Origin: Pseudoroseomonas ludipueritiae
Lineage (GTDB): Bacteria > Pseudomonadota > Alphaproteobacteria > Acetobacterales > Acetobacteraceae
Assembly: GCF_014490445.1 (NCBI RefSeq)
Contig: NZ_JACTUZ010000018.1
Coordinates: 1 to 48,796 of the forward strand
DNA: 48,796 nt
Direction of reading: 5' to 3'
Below the pieces are notes generated by a model that worked only from the letters and a program-made list of their open reading frames with translations, was not told the DNA's origin and made no database searches. This document shows, in pieces, positions 1 through 8,531 of the stretch; position 1 is the first letter of the stretch, and each line of letters opens with the position of its first letter. A program made the position numbers and the translations under genes.

Positions 1-131
1 CCCAGGGCGCCCACGCCCGCGCCGGTCGCGGCACCGGCGGCGGCGCCACCCTGCACGCGGTCGCGCTCGTTCGTGCCGCAGGCAGCCAGGGTCAGGGCCA
101 GGGCCGCCGCGCCAATCAGCTGAAGCTTCAT
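1..131 (-). CDS. Small glycine-rich lipoprotein, 3' end outside window
   Basis: The minus strand opens with ATG at 129-131 and reads about 43 residues before running off the left edge. The start is a classical lipoprotein signal peptide, with a hydrophobic core followed by the lipobox LAAC, so Cys18 should be acylated after cleavage and the protein anchored in the envelope. The mature part begins with a short polar stretch (NERDRVQ) followed by a Gly/Ala-rich run resembling the glycine-zipper segments of small outer-membrane lipoproteins such as YMGG or osmotically inducible families. A purine-rich GGGAGAACCGAG precedes the start. The C-terminus is not visible, so the family cannot be fixed. 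Confidence 0.6.
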   Translation of the reverse strand, partial: MKLQLIGAAALALTLAACGTNERDRVQGGAAAGAATGAGVGAL

Positions 132-300
132 CTCGGTTCTCCCTTGATCATCGGCCCGCATAACCGCTTCCATCCGCTGGAAGCTTGGCCAGGGCCGCCT
201 TCATCTGGCTGCGTAACGGTGCTGCCCGGTCGCCGGTTGCCTGTTCTTGTGAGCTTTCCCGCCCTGCCAGGGCTTGGCGGGGGCTGGCCCTCCGCGCCAT

Positions 301-1017
301 ATGCGGCCCATGAAGCGCTTCTGGGACAATGCCACCGCCGCCCCGCACGAAAAGGGTGGCTTCACCGTCTTGCTCGATGGCCGGCCGATGCGCCTGCCCG
401 GCGGCGGTCCGCTCCATCTGCCCAACCTGCCGCTGGCCCAGGCCCTCGCCCAGGAATGGCAGGAGGCCGGCGGTGCCAAGGAAGGCGAGATGACCATGGA
501 CATGGTGCCGCTGACCCGCCTGGCCGCCACCGCCATCGACCGTGTGACGCCGGACCCCGCGCCCAGCATCGAGGCCATCGCCCAGTATGGCGAGACTGAC
601 CTGCTCTGCTACCGCGGCGACGACCCGCGCCTGGCCGCCATCCAGGCCGCCGAATGGCAACCGCTGCTGGACTGGGCGGCGCAGAGGCTGGATGCGCCGC
701 TGCTGGTCACCACCGGCATCCTGCATGTGAAGCAGCCGCCTGGGTCGCTGGCGGCGCTGAAGCGCGCCGTGGCCGCCCAGCCGCCGCTGGAGCTGACGGC
801 CCTGGGGCTGGCGGTGCCGCTGCTGGGCAGCCTGGTGCTGGGGCTGGCCCTGGCCCATGGCCGCCTGGATGCGGCGGAGGCCACGCGCCTCGCCCTTGTC
901 GAAGAAAGCTGGCAGCAGGATTTCTGGGGCGAGGATGCCGAGGCGGTGGCGCGCCGCCGGGCCATTGCCAAGGATGTGCTGCTGGCGGAAAGCTTGATGC
1001 GGCTGGCGCGCGCCTGA
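301..1017 (+). CDS. atp12: ATP12 family F1-ATPase assembly chaperone
   Basis: A protein of about 238 residues matching the ATP12 chaperone family (PF07542), which in mitochondria binds the F1 alpha subunit during ATP synthase assembly and is widespread in alphaproteobacteria. Visible hallmarks are the N-terminal KRFWD start, the GGFTVLLDGRPMRLP block (about residues 20-35), the conserved ETDLLCYR motif near residue 100 and the WQPLLDWA segment after it. I chose ATG 301 because it gives the usual family N-terminus. An in-frame TTG at 274 would add nine unlikely residues, and ATG 310 is also possible. No clear ribosome binding site is visible. It lies 34 bp upstream of the acylphosphatase gene on the same strand. 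Confidence 0.88.
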   Translation: MRPMKRFWDNATAAPHEKGGFTVLLDGRPMRLPGGGPLHLPNLPLAQALAQEWQEAGGAKEGEMTMDMVPLTRLAATAIDRVTPDPAPSIEAIAQYGETDLLCYRGDDPRLAAIQAAEWQPLLDWAAQRLDAPLLVTTGILHVKQPPGSLAALKRAVAAQPPLELTALGLAVPLLGSLVLGLALAHGRLDAAEATRLALVEESWQQDFWGEDAEAVARRRAIAKDVLLAESLMRLARA

Positions 1018-1051
1018 AGGCGCCGGCCCGGACGGGGCCTAAGGAGGAGCC

Positions 1052-1327
1052 ATGGATGCCAAGCTGGTACGCATCCGCGGAAGGGTGCATGGGGTCGGCT
1101 ACCGCGACTGGATGGTGCGGGAAGCGACGCGGCTGGGCGTGCAGGGCTGGGTGCGCAACCGCAGCGATGGCAGCGTGGAGGCCCTGGTCTCCGGCGACCC
1201 CGCCGCCGTCGGCGCGCTGCTGACCGCCTGCCGCGCCGGCCCCGGGCTGGCGCGGGTGGAAGCCATCCTTGAGGATTTCGCCGAGCCGCCGGAAGAACCC
1301 GGCTTCCGCCGGATGCCGACGCTTTGA
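1052..1327 (+). CDS. acyP: Acylphosphatase
   Basis: This 91-residue protein has the full length of the acylphosphatase family (PF00708), small cytosolic enzymes that hydrolyse carboxyl-phosphate bonds. The signature GRVHGVGYR (residues 10-18) supplies the catalytic Arg18, and WVRN (33-36) supplies the catalytic Asn36, followed by the usual DGSVEA strand. A strong AAGGAGG lies just before the ATG. The stop codon overlaps the putative TTG start of the next gene, so the two are probably translationally coupled. The physiological substrate in bacteria is not established. Confidence 0.93.
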   Translation: MDAKLVRIRGRVHGVGYRDWMVREATRLGVQGWVRNRSDGSVEALVSGDPAAVGALLTACRAGPGLARVEAILEDFAEPPEEPGFRRMPTL

Positions 1328-2262
1328 ACCCAGCCTACCGGGTGCGCGCACCCATCATCCTGTTTTCCTTCAACCGGCCGCATTACCTGGAGAAGGTCTG
1401 CGCCGGGCTGGCGGCGCAGCGTGGCGTGGAGATCGATCCCCGCCGCGTCTGGCTGCTGCAGGATGGTGCCGTCTCCCCCCTCACCGGCCGCCGCTTCGCG
1501 CAGGATGCGGATATCGCGGAGAGCATCGCGGTCTTCCGCCGCCACTTCCCGCAGGGGCGGGTGATGGCCAGCCCTGACAACCTGGGCGTGGCCCGCAATA
1601 TCCTGCGCGGGGAGCGGCTGGTCTTCGAGGGGCTGGAACAGGATCTCGGTTATTTCTTCGAGGACGACCTCGAACCCGGCCCCTGGTATGTCTGGGCGCT
1701 GGAGCGGCTGCGGGAACTGACGGAACCCTTCCCCCGCGTGGCCTATTTCGGCGCCTATGGCGACCACCGCCGCAACTATCCCGGCCCCTTGGTGAAATAC
1801 ATCCCGCTGGAGCACCATTGGGGCTTCGCGCTGCGCCGCCACGCCTGGATCCAGATGATGGAGTGGCTGAAGCCCTTCTATGCCCTGCTGGAAGGCCGCG
1901 ATTACCGGGACCGCGACCATGCCCGCATCTTCCGCCTCTACGAGCCCCTGGTGGTGGGAACCGAGGCTTCCTCCCAGGACGCCGCCAAGAGCCTGGCCTG
2001 CATGGAGCTGAACCTGACTCGGGTGATGAGCAATGTCTCCTTCGGCCGCTACATCGGCGAGGAAGGGCATTCCTTCTCCCACGACAGCTTCCGGGCCATG
2101 GGCTACGACCGCCACACCATCGCGGCGGGCGAGCATTTCGAATTCGCCCCCATGACGCTCTCCAGCCTGCTCTGGGTGGATGGCTACCACCGCCGGCATT
2201 ACGAGCGGCTGAAGCGGGAACGCTTCCAGCCCGTGCTGGACGCGCACCCGCTGCGGGACTAG
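1324..2262 (+). CDS. GT-A-like glycosyltransferase
   Basis: A 312-residue soluble protein whose N-terminus (PIILFSFNRPHYLEKV) is the first strand and helix of a GT-A nucleotide-sugar fold, like family-2 or GNT-I-like glycosyltransferases. An acidic FFEDDLEPG at about residues 118-126 looks like the DxD-type metal/nucleotide-sugar site. No membrane segment or signal peptide is seen, so it should act in the cytoplasm on an unknown acceptor. The start is uncertain: TTG 1324 overlaps the acylphosphatase stop, while GTG 1342 would remove six residues; neither has a good ribosome binding site. It ends 4 bp from the convergent amino-acid binding protein gene. Confidence 0.7.
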   Translation: MNPAYRVRAPIILFSFNRPHYLEKVCAGLAAQRGVEIDPRRVWLLQDGAVSPLTGRRFAQDADIAESIAVFRRHFPQGRVMASPDNLGVARNILRGERLVFEGLEQDLGYFFEDDLEPGPWYVWALERLRELTEPFPRVAYFGAYGDHRRNYPGPLVKYIPLEHHWGFALRRHAWIQMMEWLKPFYALLEGRDYRDRDHARIFRLYEPLVVGTEASSQDAAKSLACMELNLTRVMSNVSFGRYIGEEGHSFSHDSFRAMGYDRHTIAAGEHFEFAPMTLSSLLWVDGYHRRHYERLKRERFQPVLDAHPLRD

Positions 2263-2266
2263 CGCC

Positions 2267-3328
2267 TCAACGCATCGGCGGCGCGTATTGCAGCCCGCCC
2301 TTGGTCCAGAGGTTGTTGATGCCGCGCTGGATGCCCAGCGGCGTGATGTTGCGGTCCCAGACCTCGCCGTAATTGCCGACCTGCTTCACCACCTGCACCG
2401 CCCAGTCCGCCTGCAGCCCCATCATCTTGCCCAGGTCGCCGGACTTGCCGACGAAGCGCTGCACATCCGGGTTGTTGCTGTCGGTGAAGCTGTCCACGTT
2501 CTTGCTGGCGATGCCCATCTCCTCCGCCGTCAGTTGCGCGAAATGCACCCAGCGGACGATGTCGAAGAACTTGAAGTCGCCCTTGCGCACCACGGCGCCC
2601 AGCGGCTCCTTGGAGATGATCTCGGGCAGCAGCAGGTAGTTGCCGGCGTTCGCGCCCTGCGTCGCGCGGAAGGAGGCGAGCGACGAAGCATCGGTCGTAT
2701 AGGCATCGCAGCGGCCGGCCATGAAGGCCTTCTGCACTTCCTCCACCGTCTCGATCACCACCGGGGTGAACTGGATATTCTGGGTGCGGAAGTAATCCGC
2801 CATGTTCAGCTCGGTGGTGGTGCCAGGCTGCACGCAGATGCTGGCACCGCCAAGGTCCTTGGCCGACGTCACGCCGGAGGCCGTCTTCACCAGGAAGCCC
2901 TGGCCGTCGTACATATTGATGCTGGCGAATTCGAGGCCCAGCGAAGCCTCGCGCGAGAGCGTCCAGGTGGTGTTGCGCACCAGCATGTCGATCTCGCCGG
3001 ACTGCAGCGCCGTGAAGCGGTTCTGCGGCGTGGTGGCGACGAAGCGGACCTTCCTGGCATCGCCGAAGACCGCCGCCGCGACGGCGCGGCAGGTATCGGC
3101 ATCGATGCCGCGCATCTCGCCGCGGCTATCGGGTGCCGCGAAGCCGGGCACCTGCCCCGCCACGCCGCAGACCAGTTCGCCACGGTTGCGGATGGCGCCC
3201 ACCGTATCGGTGCTGGCCTGGGCCTGTGCCGGGGCGGTGACGCCCAGCGAGGCCGCGAGGGTCATGCCGCCCAGCAGCGCGAGGCCGGAGGCGGAGAGGA
3301 GGGGTGCGGACAGGACAGAACGAGTCAC
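2267..3328 (-). CDS. aapJ: AapJ-like general amino-acid ABC transporter binding protein
   Basis: This 353-residue periplasmic solute-binding protein belongs to PF00497, closest in layout to the general L-amino-acid binding protein AapJ. A long Sec signal peptide ends near PAQAQA (about residue 38). The mature protein begins with TVGAIRNRGELVCGV, followed by family blocks GIDADTCRAVAAAVFGD, RFTALQSGEIDMLVRNTTW and GRCDAYTTDASSLA, all typical of AapJ. The start is GTG at 3328, with GGAGAG upstream. The usual permease and ATPase genes (aapQMP) are absent nearby, so it is either an orphan receptor or works with a transporter encoded elsewhere. The substrate is inferred from family only. Confidence 0.88.
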   Translation of the reverse strand: MTRSVLSAPLLSASGLALLGGMTLAASLGVTAPAQAQASTDTVGAIRNRGELVCGVAGQVPGFAAPDSRGEMRGIDADTCRAVAAAVFGDARKVRFVATTPQNRFTALQSGEIDMLVRNTTWTLSREASLGLEFASINMYDGQGFLVKTASGVTSAKDLGGASICVQPGTTTELNMADYFRTQNIQFTPVVIETVEEVQKAFMAGRCDAYTTDASSLASFRATQGANAGNYLLLPEIISKEPLGAVVRKGDFKFFDIVRWVHFAQLTAEEMGIASKNVDSFTDSNNPDVQRFVGKSGDLGKMMGLQADWAVQVVKQVGNYGEVWDRNITPLGIQRGINNLWTKGGLQYAPPMR

Positions 3329-3681
3329 TCGGCTCTCCGTTCATTGCATAACAGACCAGAGTTTTTCGCTGGTCTTGGATAGTCTCGATCCCGAGATGTC
3401 CACACACAAGCACCCTTCCGACTCCAATTCAGGCAATCGCCGGACGAATGTCTATTTCGTAGGCTTAAACCTCGCTGATCTGCATAAATCGCAGTCTTTC
3501 CCGCCGACACGTCTGCAGGCGGCGCTCCACCGCCCCGCGCCAACTGCCCGCAGCGCCGGGCGAAGCTTTGCGTTAGGCTGCCGCCTCCCTCCGCCAGCGC
3601 CCTGTCCTGGCTGGCCACGCCCTTCCCTTCCATGCGCTTCCCCCGCTCACGCCGCGCCCCGCCGCCTTCCGGATTCCTGTC
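3329..3681. other. Divergent intergenic region
   Basis: About 350 bp separate the minus-strand binding-protein gene from the plus-strand exporter. It is less GC-rich than its surroundings, as expected where two divergent promoters lie, but I see no convincing -35/-10 pair, operator or RNA gene. Confidence 0.4.
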
Positions 3682-4893
3682 ATGCCGCCTTCATCCGCCC
3701 CGACCACCTCGCCCCTGCCCGGCGGCCTGCCGGGCTGGCTGCCGCTGCTGCTCGGCTTCCTCACCGCCGTCGGGCCGCTCTCCACCGATATGTACCTGCC
3801 TTCCTTCACCGCCATCGAGGCGGAGTTCCGGGCGGCACCGGGCTCGGCCGAGATCACCCTGGCCGCTTGGTTCCTCGGGCTGGCGGTGGGGCAGATGGCG
3901 CAGGGCACGCTGGCCGATCGCTATGGCCGGCGCCGCCCCCTGCTGGCGGGGCTGGCGGTCTTCACCCTGGGCTCGGTCGGCTGCGCGCTGGCATCGGATA
4001 TCGGCACGCTGGCGGTCTGCCGCTTCATCGCGGCCTTCGGCGGCTCGGCCAGCACCGTGCTGCCGCGGGCCGTGGTGCGCGATATCGCGGAAGGCTTCAC
4101 CGCCGCCAAGCTGATGTCGCGCCTGACCCTGGTGATGGGCGCGGCCCCCATCCTGGCACCCAGCCTGGGCGGGTTGCTGCTGCAGGTGGGGAGCTGGCGC
4201 GACATCTTCTGGTTCGGCGTCGGCTATGCCCTGCTCTCCGCCGCGCTGGTCTGGCGGCTGCTGCCGGAAACCCTGCCGGAGGAGCGCCGCCTGCGCCTGG
4301 GCTTCTCGGCGCAACTGATGCGCTACGCGCAGATCCTGCGCGAAAGCTCCTTCCGGGCTCATGCCGCGCTGGGCTGCGCCACCATGTTCCTGCTCTTCAC
4401 CTATGTCGGCGGCTCGCCGGCGGTGTTTGTGGGAGTCTTCGGGCTGACGCCGGGGCAGTTCGCCATCCTCTTCGGCGTCGTCGCGGCCGGCTTCATCCTG
4501 TCTTCGCAGCTCAACCCGCCCCTGCTGCTGCGCTTCGGCGCCATGAAGGTGGTGCGCGGCGTTTCCCTGGTAATGCTGGCGGCGACAGTGGTGCTGGTGG
4601 CGGTGGTGCTGAGCGGCACGCAATCCATGCTGGCGGTGCTGCTGCCGGTGATGGTGGCCAATGCCTGCACGGCCATCATCCTGCCCAATGCCACGGTTGG
4701 CGCGCTGGCGCGGCATTCGGCGCATGCGGGATCGGCCTCGGCGCTGCAGGGCACGCTGCAATTCGGCGTCGCCGGAACCAGCGGGCTGCTGCTGGGCTGG
4801 TTCTCCAACGGCACTGCCCTGCCCTTCGCCCTTCTCATGCTGGGTGCCGCCCTGGCCACGGTGGCGGCCGAGCGCCTACGGCCCCGAAGCTGA
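3682..4893 (+). CDS. Bcr/CflA family MFS drug exporter
   Basis: A 403-residue inner-membrane protein with about 12 hydrophobic segments. The first loop carries STDMYLPSF (about residues 33-41), the hallmark of the Bcr/CflA subfamily of drug:proton antiporters, and the loop between segments 2 and 3 carries the MFS motif GTLADRYGRRRPLL. LPRAVVRDI after segment 4 also fits this subfamily. Such pumps export antibiotics such as bicyclomycin or sulfonamides, but the substrate here is unknown. The stop codon touches the first of two TetR-type palindromes (4892-4903), so the pump lies beside a regulated promoter, though that promoter points to the next gene. Confidence 0.9.
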   Translation: MPPSSAPTTSPLPGGLPGWLPLLLGFLTAVGPLSTDMYLPSFTAIEAEFRAAPGSAEITLAAWFLGLAVGQMAQGTLADRYGRRRPLLAGLAVFTLGSVGCALASDIGTLAVCRFIAAFGGSASTVLPRAVVRDIAEGFTAAKLMSRLTLVMGAAPILAPSLGGLLLQVGSWRDIFWFGVGYALLSAALVWRLLPETLPEERRLRLGFSAQLMRYAQILRESSFRAHAALGCATMFLLFTYVGGSPAVFVGVFGLTPGQFAILFGVVAAGFILSSQLNPPLLLRFGAMKVVRGVSLVMLAATVVLVAVVLSGTQSMLAVLLPVMVANACTAIILPNATVGALARHSAHAGSASALQGTLQFGVAGTSGLLLGWFSNGTALPFALLMLGAALATVAAERLRPRS

Positions 4894-4942
4894 CCGTCCG
4901 GTCGTTCAAGCGTTGACGGACCGTCCGGTCAGTCCCTAGGAT
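4892..4942 (+). promoter_or_regulatory. Sigma70-like promoter with twin TetR-type operators
   Basis: GACCGTCCGGTC occurs twice, at 4892-4903 and 4919-4930, 27 bp apart. Each copy is a near-perfect dyad (GACCG-TC-CGGTC), a form common for TetR/AcrR operators. The second copy lies inside the spacer of a good promoter: TTGACG at 4913-4918, 18 bp, then TAGGAT at 4937-4942. A bound dimer there would block RNA polymerase. The promoter drives the Bug receptor and SDR genes. No TetR gene lies in this window, so the regulator is encoded elsewhere. Confidence 0.6.
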
Positions 4943-5004
4943 TGGCCGCGCCGGACGCATACGGCTTGAGCCAGGGGAACGAGATCCTGGCAGGGGAGAG
5001 AAGA

Positions 5005-6012
5005 ATGCAGGAAAGGCCCTCGCCCGGCATCGCCGGGCCGCGGATGAAGCGTCGCGCGCTGCTGCTGGGCTCGGCCCTCGGACTGGCGGCGCAGCCCAAG
5101 GCCTGGGCGCAATCCTATCCTGACCGGCCGATCACCATCGTCGTCGCCTTCTCGGCGGGCGGTGAGCCGGACATCCTGGCCCGGGCCATGGCCCCCACCA
5201 TGCAGCGCCTGCTGGGCCAGCCCGTGGTGATCGAGAACCGGCCGGGCGCCACCACCATCATCGGCACCGAATACGCCTCCCGCAGCAGGCCGGACGGCTA
5301 CACGCTGCTGCTGACCTCTTCCACCACCTTCGCTGTGGTGCCGCATCTCTTCAAGAAGCTGCCCTTCACGCCGGAGCAGTTCAAGCCGATCACGCTGCTG
5401 ATGCGGGGGCAGCTCGCGCTCTACTGCAACCCTAAGCTGCCTTTCCGCTCGGTCGCCGATGTGGTGGAGGAAGCGAAACGGCGGAAGCAGGAGCCGCTGA
5501 CCTATACCATCACCAACCGCGGCGCCGTGGCCCACCTCTCTGGCGAGCGCATGCAGCAGGCGCTGGGCATCCAGTTGCAGGAGGTGCCCTATCGCGGCAG
5601 CACTCAGGCGCAACAGGGGCTGATGCGCGGCGATGTGGATATCGGCTTCGACGGCCTGCCCGCCTATGTGGAACTGGTGAAGACCGGCAGCATCCGCGCC
5701 CTGGCCGTGACCGGCCCGAAGCGGATCAGCGCCCTGCCGGATGTGCCGACCTTCGACGAGGCTGGCTTCCCCGGCATCGCCCAGCCTTACTGGCACGGCC
5801 TCTTCGCGCCCGCCGGCATTCCGGATGCGGTCACCGCGCGCATTCTGGAAGTCTGCCGCATCGCCCTGGAGGAAGCCTCGCTGGGGGACCAGATGCGCGC
5901 TGTCGGCGCACAGCTGGAGACCAATACCCCGGAGGCCTTCGCCGCCCTGATCGAGCAGGAACGCGATAGCTGGGGCCAGTTGATCCGCAGCATCGGCCTG
6001 ACGTTGGACTGA
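5005..6012 (+). CDS. Bug family tripartite tricarboxylate transporter receptor
   Basis: A periplasmic binding protein of the Bug/TctC family (PF03401), 335 residues from ATG 5005. I prefer this start because GGGGAGAG lies 5-12 bases upstream and the promoter at 4913-4942 would exclude the longer reading; ATG 5044 is the alternative. The signal region MKRRALLLGSALGLAAQ ends near AWAQS. The mature part shows YPDRPITIVVAFSAGGEPDI, the conserved first strand and ligand loop, then NRPGATTIIGTEYAS. Such receptors bind small carboxylates and many are orphans with no nearby TctAB membrane genes, as here. It is followed 17 bp later by an SDR, which suggests joint uptake and oxidation of one substrate. 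Confidence 0.88.
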   Translation: MQERPSPGIAGPRMKRRALLLGSALGLAAQPKAWAQSYPDRPITIVVAFSAGGEPDILARAMAPTMQRLLGQPVVIENRPGATTIIGTEYASRSRPDGYTLLLTSSTTFAVVPHLFKKLPFTPEQFKPITLLMRGQLALYCNPKLPFRSVADVVEEAKRRKQEPLTYTITNRGAVAHLSGERMQQALGIQLQEVPYRGSTQAQQGLMRGDVDIGFDGLPAYVELVKTGSIRALAVTGPKRISALPDVPTFDEAGFPGIAQPYWHGLFAPAGIPDAVTARILEVCRIALEEASLGDQMRAVGAQLETNTPEAFAALIEQERDSWGQLIRSIGLTLD

Positions 6013-6029
6013 GCGGGGAAGAACGGAAG

Positions 6030-6815
6030 ATGTCGCGATCCCTGGAAGGCCGCCGCGCCATTGTGACGGGCGCGGGCAATGGCATCGGCCGCGCCTCGGC
6101 CCTGCTCTTCGCGCGCGAAGGCGCGCGGGTGCTCTGCACCGACCGCAGCGTGGAGGATGCGGAGGAGGTGGCGCGGCTGATCGCGACCGAGGGCGGCACC
6201 GCCCTGGCCATGGGCGCCGATGCGGGGGACGAGGCGGCGGTGCGCGGCTTCACGGAGCGCTGCGTGGCGGAATGGGGCGGCGTCGATATCGTCTTCGCCA
6301 ATGCCGGCATCTCCGGCGGCCGCCCGCCCATCGTCGAGCAGACCGTGGATTACTGGAACGAGATCCTGCGGGTGAACCTCGTCGGCCCCTTCCTGGCGAT
6401 CCGGGAAGCGGCGCCGCACATGATCCGCCAGGGCGGCGGCTCCATCGTGCTGACGGCCTCGGTGGCGGGGCTCCGCGCCGGCGCGGGGCACAGCGCCTAT
6501 GCCGCCTCCAAGGCCGGTGTGATCAGCTTGGCGCAGACGGCGGCCAATGACCTCGCCGGCACCAATGTGCGCGTGAACGCCATCTGCCCCGGCCGCACCC
6601 AGACCGCCATGACCAAGTTCATCTTTGACAAGGCGCGGGAGAATGGCACGGAGGACAAGCTCGGCCACCTGACGCCGCTGCGCCGCGTCGGCATGCCGGA
6701 GGAGATCGCCGAGATGGCGCTCTTCCTGGCCTCCGACCGCTCTTCCTTCATCAATGGCCAGGCCTATGCGGTGGATGGCGGGCTGACCTCCACCCACCCC
6801 TTCGCCATGGGCTGA
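6030..6815 (+). CDS. SDR family oxidoreductase
   Basis: A 261-residue classical short-chain dehydrogenase. The Rossmann motif TGAGNGIG is at residues 13-20, NAG follows strand 4 (FANAG), the catalytic Tyr-x3-Lys is in SAYAASKAG near residue 156, and INGQAYAVDGG closes the fold. An acidic CTDR after strand 2 favours NAD(H). It starts 17 bp after the Bug receptor gene and is probably cotranscribed under the twin-operator promoter. Substrate unknown; homologues oxidise sugars, alcohols or acyl carriers. Confidence 0.88.
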   Translation: MSRSLEGRRAIVTGAGNGIGRASALLFAREGARVLCTDRSVEDAEEVARLIATEGGTALAMGADAGDEAAVRGFTERCVAEWGGVDIVFANAGISGGRPPIVEQTVDYWNEILRVNLVGPFLAIREAAPHMIRQGGGSIVLTASVAGLRAGAGHSAYAASKAGVISLAQTAANDLAGTNVRVNAICPGRTQTAMTKFIFDKARENGTEDKLGHLTPLRRVGMPEEIAEMALFLASDRSSFINGQAYAVDGGLTSTHPFAMG

Positions 6816-6827
6816 GAAGGCGCGGCG

Positions 6828-7037
6828 TCAGGTCTTCTTCAGCTCGCCCGGCTTGTGGGCGGCCCTGGCGCCGGTCTTGTCGCTCTTCACCAGGTATTCC
6901 GGGTTCTCCGGAGAGGCCTTGGCGACATGGCCCTTGATGCGGGTAGGGCTGGTCAGCTTCTTCTCGACCTTGCCCCGGGTCTCGCCCTGCGAGGTATTCC
7001 AGGCGACATGGTCGCCCGCCTTCAGCTTCGAGGCCAT
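6828..7037 (-). CDS. DUF2945 (Tudor-like) small protein
   Basis: A 69-residue basic protein from ATG 7037, chosen because AAGGAG sits just upstream. KAGDHVAWNTSQGETRGKV and the later PEYLVKSDKTG match the DUF2945 / hypervirulence-associated Tudor domain family (PF11160). Members are small soluble proteins of unknown biochemical role, probably with an SH3/Tudor barrel. It is convergent with the preceding SDR and downstream of the UdgX gene, separated by 66 bp. Confidence 0.8.
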   Translation of the reverse strand: MASKLKAGDHVAWNTSQGETRGKVEKKLTSPTRIKGHVAKASPENPEYLVKSDKTGARAAHKPGELKKT

Positions 7038-7103
7038 TCCGCCGCTCCTTCGCTTGCCGGCGGATAACGCGGCGGGGCGTGGCATGGTGGCAGCGGCGCG
7101 CGG

Positions 7104-8531
7104 TCACGCCGTCGCGCTGGCTTCCAGTTCCTCGGCCATGGCGCGGATGGCGCGCAGGTCGGCCACGAAATCCTCATAGGCCCGCGCCTTGGCAGCCTCG
7201 TCCGGCAGGCGCAGCAGGTAGGAGGGATGCGGCATGATATAGCCCGGCTGCCCACCCTCGAAGCGCGCGCGGCCGCGATGGCGCATCACGGGCACCACCT
7301 CGCCCGTCAGGGCCAGGGCCGCGCTGCCGCCCAGCGCGACCACCAGCTTCGGCTTCACGAAATCCAGTTCCTGCTTCAGCCACCAGCGGTAATGCTTCAC
7401 CTCGCCAGTGGTGGGGGATTGGTGGATACGCCGCTTGCCCTGCTGGACGAATTTGAAGTGCTTCACCGCATTGGTCAGGTAGGACCGCGCGCGGTCGATG
7501 CCCGCTTCCTGCATGGCACGGTCCAGCAACTGCCCGGCGGGGCCGACGAAGCAGCGGCCTTGCAGATCCTCCTGATCGCCCGGCTGCTCGCCCACGAAGG
7601 CGACCGTGGCGCCCTCCGGCCCCTCCCCCAGCACGGCTCGGGTGGCGCCGGGCACCAGCGGGTCCGCGGCGGTGATCAGCGCATTCAGCGCGGCCAGCGT
7701 CGGCGGCGCCTGCCGCGCCATGTTCTCCACCGCGCGCAGCGGGTCCCGCCGCTTCGGCAGGGCGGCCTGCTTGCTGATCATCTCCCGCGTGCGGGCCGGC
7801 GCCTCGCGGATCAGCTCCGGGATCAGCGCGGCCTCCGGCATGTTGTGCCAGTATTTCTTCGGCATCTCCGCCCGCATGGCGGTGGGGTTCACGCGGGCGG
7901 GGTTGAAGACACTGGCGTAGTAGCCGCGCCAGCCTTCCTCGAAGGCATCGCTTTCCGGCACATCGGCGCGGGTGCCGGGTGGGCCGATCGTCAGCGCCTC
8001 CCTGTCCCAGTGCAGGGAACCGACGGGCGTGACGATGCTCCAGCGCAGCGCGCGGAAGCGTTCCACAAAGAAGCCCGCCGTGGCTTCCAGAATGAAGTGC
8101 TCGGGCTCGAACCAGGCGGTGAAGCGTTCCTCGGCGGGGTCGCCCACCTGCCGGAAGCGCACAAAGGCGTGCATCTTGTGCAGGTCGCGGCGGATGGCCT
8201 TCCGCATCCGCTCCAGCCGGTGCACCAGCGGGTCGCTGGACACCTCGGCCAGGGCGCGTTCTCCGTGCAGGCTGCGCCAGATCAGGCTGTAGAGCAGGCC
8301 ATAGCGCTCCGGGTCCCGGTGGCAGACCACGGGCTGGATGAACTCGGCCACGGCGCGCGGCAGGGCGAGCGGCGGCGCATCGGCCGGTGCATCGGCGGCG
8401 AAGAGGCCTGGCGCAGCCTCGGTGCCCCAGGTCACGGCCTCCGGCGGCACGCCTTCGGCCACCAGCCCGCGCGCGGCCTGGCGGAAGCCGTCGAGATCCG
8501 CGCCCTCGCGCAGCGCGATATGCCGCGCCAT
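7104..8531 (-). CDS. udgX: DUF4130 domain fused to UdgX uracil-DNA glycosylase
   Basis: A 475-residue fusion. Residues 1-250 match the DUF4130 domain (TIGR03915) that accompanies radical-SAM repair proteins. Residues from about 275 onward are a family-4-like uracil-DNA glycosylase. GEQPGDQED (314-322) is the uracil-site motif and GKRRIH (365-370) is the UdgX-specific loop. Its histidine (His370 here) forms a covalent bond to the abasic site in characterised UdgX enzymes. HPSYLLR near the C-terminus is the third motif. UdgX lacks turnover and traps itself on uracil-containing DNA. The start codon shares one base with the stop of the radical-SAM gene, so both are translated from one SOS-type message. 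Confidence 0.9.
   Translation of the reverse strand: MARHIALREGADLDGFRQAARGLVAEGVPPEAVTWGTEAAPGLFAADAPADAPPLALPRAVAEFIQPVVCHRDPERYGLLYSLIWRSLHGERALAEVSSDPLVHRLERMRKAIRRDLHKMHAFVRFRQVGDPAEERFTAWFEPEHFILEATAGFFVERFRALRWSIVTPVGSLHWDREALTIGPPGTRADVPESDAFEEGWRGYYASVFNPARVNPTAMRAEMPKKYWHNMPEAALIPELIREAPARTREMISKQAALPKRRDPLRAVENMARQAPPTLAALNALITAADPLVPGATRAVLGEGPEGATVAFVGEQPGDQEDLQGRCFVGPAGQLLDRAMQEAGIDRARSYLTNAVKHFKFVQQGKRRIHQSPTTGEVKHYRWWLKQELDFVKPKLVVALGGSAALALTGEVVPVMRHRGRARFEGGQPGYIMPHPSYLLRLPDEAAKARAYEDFVADLRAIRAMAEELEASATA

Noticed and set aside
2802-4916. A 704-residue open frame running through the binding-protein and exporter region
   Set aside because: It lies antisense to the AapJ-like gene and out of frame with the exporter, shows no family motif and is explained by high GC.
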